Assembly: GCA_016713035.1 (NCBI GenBank)
Contig: JADJPW010000003.1
Coordinates: 310,001-374,000 of the forward strand
DNA from: Verrucomicrobiaceae bacterium
Lineage (GTDB): Bacteria > Verrucomicrobiota > Verrucomicrobiia > Verrucomicrobiales > Verrucomicrobiaceae
DNA: 64,000 nt
Direction: 5' to 3'
A program made the position numbers and the translations under genes. This document shows positions 59,277-64,000 of this stretch, one piece after another. The notes beneath the pieces are model-generated. The model saw nothing but the letters and a program-made list of their open reading frames with translations, did no database searches and had not been told where the DNA came from. Positions within the stretch are counted from its first letter, which is position 1. Every line of letters starts with the position of its first letter.

Positions 59277-61985
59277 CTACCCTTGGGATCGCTGAGAAGC
59301 CGCGAGGAGGCCTTCGAGGTTCTCCCGCGCCATCCGCGTTCTCGGATGCTCCGCGCCGAGGCTCCGGGTGCAAATCTCCACCGCCCGGCGCTGCAGCGGC
59401 ACCGCCTCCGCCAGCCGGTTCGTGGCCTGGAGCAACTGCGCGAGGTTGTTGAGGCCGATGGCGACATTGGGATGATCCGGGCCGTAGCTGGCCTCGTCGA
59501 TACGCAAAGCGCGGCGATACAGCGGTTCCGCCTCCGCCAGCCGGTTCGTGGCCTGGAGCAACCTAGCGAGGTTGTTGAGGTCAATGGCGACATTGGGATG
59601 ATCCGGGCCGAAGCTGGCCTCGTCGATGCGCAGGGCGCGGCGCATCGGCTCCTCCGCCTCCGCCAGCCGGTTCGTGGCCTGGAGCAACTGCGCGAGGTTG
59701 TTGAGGTCGATGGCGACTTTGGGATGATCCGGGCCGAAGCTGGTCTCATCGATGCGCAGGGCGCGGCGCTGCGGCTCCTCCGCCTCCGCCAGCCGGTTCG
59801 TGTCCTGGAGCAACGCGGCGAGGTTGTTGAGGCGGGTGGCGACGCTGGGATGATCCGGGCCGTAGCTGGCCTCGGTTATGCGCAGAGCGCGGCGATACAA
59901 CGGCTCCGCCCCCGCCAGCCGGTTCGTGACTTGGAGCAACGTGGCAAGGTTGTTGAGCGCCGTGGCGACTTCGGGATGATCCGGGCCGTAGCTGGCCTCG
60001 TCGATGTGCAGGGCGCGGCGGTGGAGGGGTTCAGCAGTGGAGAAGTCCGCTTTCGTTTGATAAAACAGGCCAAACACATTCAGCAGGCGCGGAAAGCCAG
60101 TTTCTGCTGCTTCCGCGTCCGAAAGGTGGTGTGCGTCCGAGGCTTCGTGTCCAAGTAGGGCCTCCAATGGCTTTTGCAGAGGAATCCAAGTGAGAGGCCA
60201 AGAACGAACATCCTGCGGCGGTGGATCATTTGGAGAGCTTGCATTGACCCAGCAGATCACGCGCATGAGCCAGGGCTTTGGTTCGTCCCAGCGCTGGGTG
60301 GTCTGGACGAGACGGTGGCAGGTGAGGTAGTCCTCGTGGAGCTCGATGAGGGCGTAGCGGGCGAGCAGGGCGAGGGCGTCCTCGATGGCTTCGGTTTGCT
60401 CCTCCGGTGTTGCCGAGGCTGACGAAGGCAGAGGATTTCCAGCAGATTCAGGGAGGCCAGCAGATTTCTTTTGGGGTTCAGGGAGCCCTTCTGAAATCAC
60501 CTGTGGGCTTCCGTGCATCTGCGGGAGACTCTTCTCCGGGCTGGGGCATTCGGCAGCGGCGTCCAGCACATGCTGCGGGGCGCGGGTGAAGAGGAAGCGG
60601 GGAATCTCATCCGGGCCGAGCCAGGCGATCAGTTTCATCACGGCACGGGCCAGCGGCGTGAGCTGATCGAGCGTGACGAGCCAGGTGCGGGCGACAGTGG
60701 CCTCGTAGCCGGTGCCGCCGCCGTATTTCATCGGGGTCGCGAGCAGGCGCTGGGCGGCGTCTTCATTCGCCCGGTAGCGCCGCAGGTATTCGGCAGGGCC
60801 GAGGCGCTTCTCCGCCATGTAGGCAGCGGCCTGCTCCAAGGCCAGCGGCAGGCCACCGAGCTCCTGGGCGAGCGCAGTGGCATCTGCCAGCGGGCAGGCG
60901 ATGGGCAAACCCTCCAGCCGCGTGGTCAGCCATGCCGCGCCCTGGGCAGGCGTCCAGGTGCGCAGCGGGATGGTGGCGAGCTGCTGGCCCCAATCCTCCA
61001 GCCGTGAGGTGATCAAGACACGGCCCGTGTGCAGCGGACGCAGCGTTTCCATCAAGGCGGTCTGCGCCTCGGGCGTGTCGGCATTGTCGGCGATGAGCAG
61101 CCAGCCCTGGTTCCGCGCCAGCCAGTCCAGCGTGGCCTCGGCACGCGGAGCGTCCTCACGCAGATCACGCTGCGGCAGCTCGAGCGTGTCACAAAGCCGA
61201 CTGAGACCGGTGGTGAGGCTGGAGGGCGAATCCGCCGGGAGCCAAAGCAGCGCGGTGAAGTCCTGCGCATGCCGCCAGGCATACTCGACGGCGAGCTGGG
61301 TCTTCCCCACGCCCCCGAGACCATGCACGACCTGCGGCTGCGTGATGGCGGCGATGCCGCCACTGTGCGCCAGCGCGGTCTCCAAGGCCTGCATCTCCGC
61401 ATCCCGCTGGCCGAAGTGTTTGTTGAGGCGAAACGGCAGGTTCACCGGTCGCGGAGCCTCCGGCGGGATGTGGGCCAAGGTTTCCTCCAAAACCTTCAAC
61501 GCGGCTTCGAGACGTTCTGAGGTGATGACATGATGCGTGGATGGCACGCGTGGCTCCAGCCACTCGGGCACGCGTAACGGCTTCAAGATGCCCCGGATGA
61601 GATCGCCGATGCCGAGGCGGCGGAAGTCGGCGGGATCCTTCTTGGCGCTACCGGGAGCGTCCTCGAGTAAGAAGAAGCAGAGGAAGAGGTCGAAACGATC
61701 CCTCAGTTTCGCGGTCTTGATTTTCTTCAGCGTGTGCGCGGCTTTGCCGGGTTTTTTCTGCACGGTGATCTGGATGGCGATGCGGTTCCGTTCATCCCCG
61801 AGGTCCACGCCGGGGAAGTTTCCCTGCTCTTGATTCAGGTTTCTCAGCGTCCAGCCAAACAGCGGCTCAAACAGCCTCATGCACACGCCTTCGAGCACTG
61901 TGGCATCATGTCCGCAACTTTTCAGATGCGTGGAGAGCGTGCTGAGCCGGAGTGAGAGCTGGTCGATGAGAGTTCCCTGAATCAC
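59277..61985 (-). CDS. STAND NTPase: SMEK-like N-terminal domain, NB-ARC, TPR array
   Basis: 902 residues. Residues 6-110 match the SMEK domain pattern: LSTLSTHLKSCGHDATVLEG, then GWTLRNLNQEQGNFPGVDLG and NRIAIQIT, in which the Asp and Gln-containing strand resemble a restriction-endonuclease-like core. NB-ARC at about 185-480: P-loop GLGGVGKTQ (222-230), Walker B WLLIADNAD, VLITSR and GGLPLAL. Residues 484-522 are an in-frame repeat insertion. From about 650 to the end are six kinesin-light-chain-type TPR units of 42 residues, nearly identical (EASYGPDHPNVAI, LLQATNRLAEAE). The architecture is that of NTP-dependent conflict proteins, in which TPRs sense and the N-terminal domain attacks. Nuclease activity is inferred. 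Confidence 0.75.
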   Translation of the reverse strand: MIQGTLIDQLSLRLSTLSTHLKSCGHDATVLEGVCMRLFEPLFGWTLRNLNQEQGNFPGVDLGDERNRIAIQITVQKKPGKAAHTLKKIKTAKLRDRFDLFLCFFLLEDAPGSAKKDPADFRRLGIGDLIRGILKPLRVPEWLEPRVPSTHHVITSERLEAALKVLEETLAHIPPEAPRPVNLPFRLNKHFGQRDAEMQALETALAHSGGIAAITQPQVVHGLGGVGKTQLAVEYAWRHAQDFTALLWLPADSPSSLTTGLSRLCDTLELPQRDLREDAPRAEATLDWLARNQGWLLIADNADTPEAQTALMETLRPLHTGRVLITSRLEDWGQQLATIPLRTWTPAQGAAWLTTRLEGLPIACPLADATALAQELGGLPLALEQAAAYMAEKRLGPAEYLRRYRANEDAAQRLLATPMKYGGGTGYEATVARTWLVTLDQLTPLARAVMKLIAWLGPDEIPRFLFTRAPQHVLDAAAECPSPEKSLPQMHGSPQVISEGLPEPQKKSAGLPESAGNPLPSSASATPEEQTEAIEDALALLARYALIELHEDYLTCHRLVQTTQRWDEPKPWLMRVICWVNASSPNDPPPQDVRSWPLTWIPLQKPLEALLGHEASDAHHLSDAEAAETGFPRLLNVFGLFYQTKADFSTAEPLHRRALHIDEASYGPDHPEVATALNNLATLLQVTNRLAGAEPLYRRALRITEASYGPDHPSVATRLNNLAALLQDTNRLAEAEEPQRRALRIDETSFGPDHPKVAIDLNNLAQLLQATNRLAEAEEPMRRALRIDEASFGPDHPNVAIDLNNLARLLQATNRLAEAEPLYRRALRIDEASYGPDHPNVAIGLNNLAQLLQATNRLAEAVPLQRRAVEICTRSLGAEHPRTRMARENLEGLLAASQRSQG
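60438..60530. repeat. Copy of the MITE palindrome inserted in frame in the STAND gene
   Basis: CCAGCAGATTCAGGGAGGCC (60439-60458) and a diverged second arm (CTGTGGGCTTCCGTGCATCT, 60501-60520) correspond to the inner palindrome of the elements at 57381 and 62494. It encodes the low-complexity segment SEGLPEPQKKSAGLPESAGN between NB-ARC and the winged-helix-like region. The reading frame is kept. Confidence 0.65.
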
Positions 61986-62094
61986 GGGGTGGAGGAATGG
62001 GTGCGTGGCAGAGCATAGGCTCGACAGAGCACGAAGGCACTCTTTTACTCCAGGGCATGCGCATGAAATGAGCGGGAGAGCATGAAGACGGCCT

Positions 62095-62265
62095 TTTTGA
62101 CAGGATTAACAAGATTGCAGGATTATACAGGATTTCTCGGCTGACTCTGCGGAGCGGCCATCGCTTATCGGAACTGGTTTGCATTCTCTTTTGCCTTTGT
62201 TGAGCCGAGTGACGGCAGATCAATCCTGCTTAATCCTGTGAATCTTGTTCATCCTGTCCAAAAAG
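62095..62265. repeat. Inverted pair of ACAGGATTA-type repeats
   Basis: Left arm 62095-62134 (TTTTTGACAGGATTAACAAG...) and right arm 62222-62265 (...TTGTTCATCCTGTCCAAAAA) are inverses with about 85% match. The word CAGGATTA/CAGGATT recurs three times per arm. The 87-nt interior shows no gene. A degraded MITE end (GGATGCGTAAGTCCTGC) follows at about 62299-62315. Confidence 0.65.
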
Positions 62266-62353
62266 TGACCAAACGACTGCCAAGTTCCCTTTGAATTTGG
62301 ATGCGTAAGTCCTGCATTTACTCCGTGTTGTCAGCAGTTGGCAGACTCTTTTC

Positions 62354-62428
62354 ACCGCTGACATGGCGCTCATGAGACGCTCATCCAGTTTCATTCATTA
62401 GCGTCCAATCAGCGTCTTATTCGCGGTT
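62354..62428. repeat. Imperfect hairpin of ACGCT-type repeats, second locus
   Basis: Left arm ACCGCTGACATGGCGCTCAT... (62354-62384) and right arm ...CAGCGTCTTATTCGCGGTT (62397-62428) pair imperfectly. Same family of words as the hairpin at 57112-57193, on the opposite side of the island. Confidence 0.55.
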
Positions 62429-62493
62429 AAGAATCGTTCGAGCGGTCTTGGATGCCGCTGCCGGGCCGCATGCGTTTTATCCCCCACGACAGG

Positions 62494-62662
62494 GCTTAGG
62501 TACCCAAACTCGACGCTCCATCTCAAGACCGAGAACAGATGATCTCCAGCAGATTCAGGGAGGCCAACAGATTCCTTCTGAAGCCAATCTGCTGGCCTCC
62601 CTGAATCTGCTGGAAAATGAAGAACCTCTAGATCCAGTTCTCGATTTCATGCGTAAGCCCTG
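62494..62662. repeat. MITE-like element, right copy (inverted relative to the left copy)
   Basis: Reverse complement of 57381-57549 with roughly 90% identity by eye, including the end words and the inner palindrome (CAGCAGATTCAGGGAGGCCA...CTGCTGGCCTCCCTGAATCT). Ends 22 bp before the DUF1015 stop. Confidence 0.65.
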
Positions 62663-62684
62663 CCCCCACGAGGGGCGGTCAGCT

Positions 62685-63920
62685 TCAGCCTTCCAGCGTG
62701 TGGATGAAGAGGCCGGAGCGGAGCTTGGGCTCGAACCAGGTGCTCTTGGGGGGCATGATGGAGTTCACGTCGCTGATGGCCATGAGCTGATCGACGGTGG
62801 TGGGATACATGCTGAAGGCGACGGTGTGCTGGCGGGTATCGACGAGCATCTCTAGCTCGGCGGTGCCGCGGATGCCGCCGATGAAGTCGATGCGCTTGCT
62901 GGTGCGTGGGTCGTCGATGCCGAGGACGGGTTTTAAGAGGCGGTCCTGCAAGATGCTGACGTCGAGCTGGTCGATGGGGCTGGCGTTTTCCGCCGGTTTC
63001 CACTCCAGGAGGTGCCACTGGCCTTTGAGGTACATGCAGCACTGGCCGGGATGGGCGGGGCTTTTCTCGGTGGTGGGCTGCACGCTGAAGATGCTGCTCA
63101 CGTTGGCCATGAACTCGTCCTGCGTGAGGCAGTTGAGGTCTTTGACGGCGCGGTTGTAGGGGAGGATTTTCAGCTCGTCGCCGGGGAAGAGGACGCTGAG
63201 GAACCAGTTGTAGTTTTCGCTGCCGTTGTGCGCGGCATTGGCCTGGCGGCGCAGTTTGCTGACGCGGAAGGCGCTGGCGGCGCGGTGGTGGCCATCGGCG
63301 ACGTAGGCGCAGGGGACTTGGCTTTCAAAGATGCTGGTCAAGGAGACGCAGGCTCCGGCGCCGACACGCCAGACGGTGTGGCGCACGCCATCGGGGGCGG
63401 TGAGGTCGTAGAGGGGCTTGTCAGTGGCCTGGATGTCGCGGGTGAGGGCGGAGATGGCCGGGCGCTGGCGGTAGGTGAGGAAGATGGGGCCGGTATTGGC
63501 ATCGAGGGTGTCCACGAGGCGGGTGCGGTCGTCTTCTTTGTCCTGGCGGGTTTTTTCGTGCTTCTTGATGATGTCGTGCTCGTAGTCCTCGGTGTGGCAG
63601 ACGGTGACGAGGCCGGTCTGGGCGTGGCCGCCGATCTCCTGACGGTAGAGGTACATGCAGGGGGCGCTTTCGCGGAGGAGGATGCCGTCTTGTTGCAGCT
63701 TCAGGAAGTTCTCGCGGGCCTTGGCATAGACCTCGGCGGAGTAGGGGTCGATCTCGGGGTCGAGGTCGATCTCGGCGCGATCGACGTGGAGGAGGGAGTG
63801 GGGCTTGCCAGCGGCGAGGGCGGCGGCTTCCTCGCGGTTGACGACGTCGTAGGGGACGGCGGCGACTTCGGAGGCGTGTGAGGGAGCGGGGACGAGTCCT
63901 TGGAAGGTGCGGATGCGCAT
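62685..63920 (-). CDS. DUF1015 family protein
   Basis: 411 residues. N-terminus MRIRTFQGLVP, then VAAVPYDVVNREEAAALAAG and LYRQEIGGHAQTGLV, IIKKHEKTRQDKEDDRTRL, and the most conserved stretch VPCAYVADGHHRAASA, all typical of DUF1015 (SpoIIE-unrelated, often near serine biosynthesis genes). The ADGHHR motif suggests a catalytic or metal site, but the function is not established. Complete; 80 bp remain to the window edge with no other gene visible. Confidence 0.82.
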   Translation of the reverse strand: MRIRTFQGLVPAPSHASEVAAVPYDVVNREEAAALAAGKPHSLLHVDRAEIDLDPEIDPYSAEVYAKARENFLKLQQDGILLRESAPCMYLYRQEIGGHAQTGLVTVCHTEDYEHDIIKKHEKTRQDKEDDRTRLVDTLDANTGPIFLTYRQRPAISALTRDIQATDKPLYDLTAPDGVRHTVWRVGAGACVSLTSIFESQVPCAYVADGHHRAASAFRVSKLRRQANAAHNGSENYNWFLSVLFPGDELKILPYNRAVKDLNCLTQDEFMANVSSIFSVQPTTEKSPAHPGQCCMYLKGQWHLLEWKPAENASPIDQLDVSILQDRLLKPVLGIDDPRTSKRIDFIGGIRGTAELEMLVDTRQHTVAFSMYPTTVDQLMAISDVNSIMPPKSTWFEPKLRSGLFIHTLEG

Positions 63921-64000
63921 AAAATGGAGGCTGGGGCGATAGGAGCGGCCCAGCGGATTGTCAATGGCTGCGCTGCGCCCTTTGGGTGGCCAGTGCGGCA

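Noticed and set aside
58815..59295. Overlapping frames on both strands between the Fn3 and STAND genes
   Set aside because: Arg/Pro/Ser-rich on both strands, driven by palindromic repeats; no domain, no plausible start context.
59223..60158. Repeat-rich open frame antisense to the TPR region
   Set aside because: Periodic only because the TPR DNA is periodic; the minus strand has canonical TPR residues.
63012..63881. 289-codon open frame antisense to DUF1015
   Set aside because: Gly/Val/Glu-rich shadow typical of high-GC antisense; DUF1015 motifs are clear on the other strand.
1..64000. tRNA, rRNA or riboswitch genes
   Set aside because: Intergenic regions were read for conserved T-loop words, rRNA cores and common riboswitch boxes; nothing convincing was found, but no covariance search could be run.

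Overview
The window looks like chromosomal DNA of a high-GC PVC-superphylum bacterium, most likely Verrucomicrobia (Verrucomicrobiaceae/Prosthecobacter-like). Pointers are a planctomycete-type cytochrome PSD1/DUF1549/DUF1553 protein, a PVC-type CxxCH beta-propeller protein, an ECF sigma factor followed by a YfbK-like VWA protein, a DUF3604 protein, and a Verrucomicrobia-style Fn3 protein. This placement is inference from gene content; no rRNA or tRNA gene was recognised.

Layout. (1) 1-10153: a tightly overlapping co-directional surface-glycan operon: C-methyltransferase end, WbuC cupin, RmlD-like reductase, methyltransferase, Nudix hydrolase, a domain-swapped HldE-like fusion, sugar-nucleotidyltransferase, TIGR04372, GT9 and GT4-like glycosyltransferases, FkbM methyltransferase. 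(2) 10.2-14.2 kb: an IS graveyard (IS3 remnant, truncated HD-domain gene, IS4 and IS630 elements back to back, each with a small GC-rich insert in its transposase). (3) 14.2-28.1 kb: PSD1 protein, GT2, polyprenyl synthetase, guanylate kinase, orphan metal-type ABC ATPase, PfkB kinase, CxxCH propeller protein, PAS-AraC regulator, TerB-like protein, Lnt, CPXCG protein. (4) 28.2-52.4 kb: two tiny lipoproteins missed by ORF length cut-offs, TsaD, metallophosphoesterase, GT9, PfkA, an S11 peptidase homologue without its serine, DUF3604, sigma factor/VWA pair, McsA-McsB (McsB with an apparent frameshift), HAD, a propeller protein, ornithine-cyclodeaminase family, a PPK2-PiT-DUF47 phosphate module, two alpha/beta hydrolases, ParE. 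(5) 52.4-55.3 kb: an IS481-type element beside a heptanucleotide array, then MoaA. (6) 55.3-64 kb: a helical-repeat exported protein, then an accessory island bracketed by two inverted ~169-bp MITE-like elements and holding a frameshifted Fn3 protein and a SMEK-NB-ARC-TPR STAND protein, then a DUF1015 protein.

Two themes stand out. First, the island at about 57.4-62.7 kb carries a STAND NTPase with a predicted nuclease-like N-terminus, NB-ARC switch and near-identical TPRs, the architecture of NTP-dependent conflict (anti-phage type) proteins; it is surrounded, and even interrupted in frame, by palindromic repeats. Second, several intergenic regions hold degenerate tandem repeats with a strict 7-nt period, often as inverted pairs; two of them reach into tsaD and moaA and appear to supply the start codon region. 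Three non-IS genes (mcsB, the second hydrolase and the Fn3 gene) carry single frameshifts, so residual assembly error should be kept in mind. All positions and alignments were made by eye.
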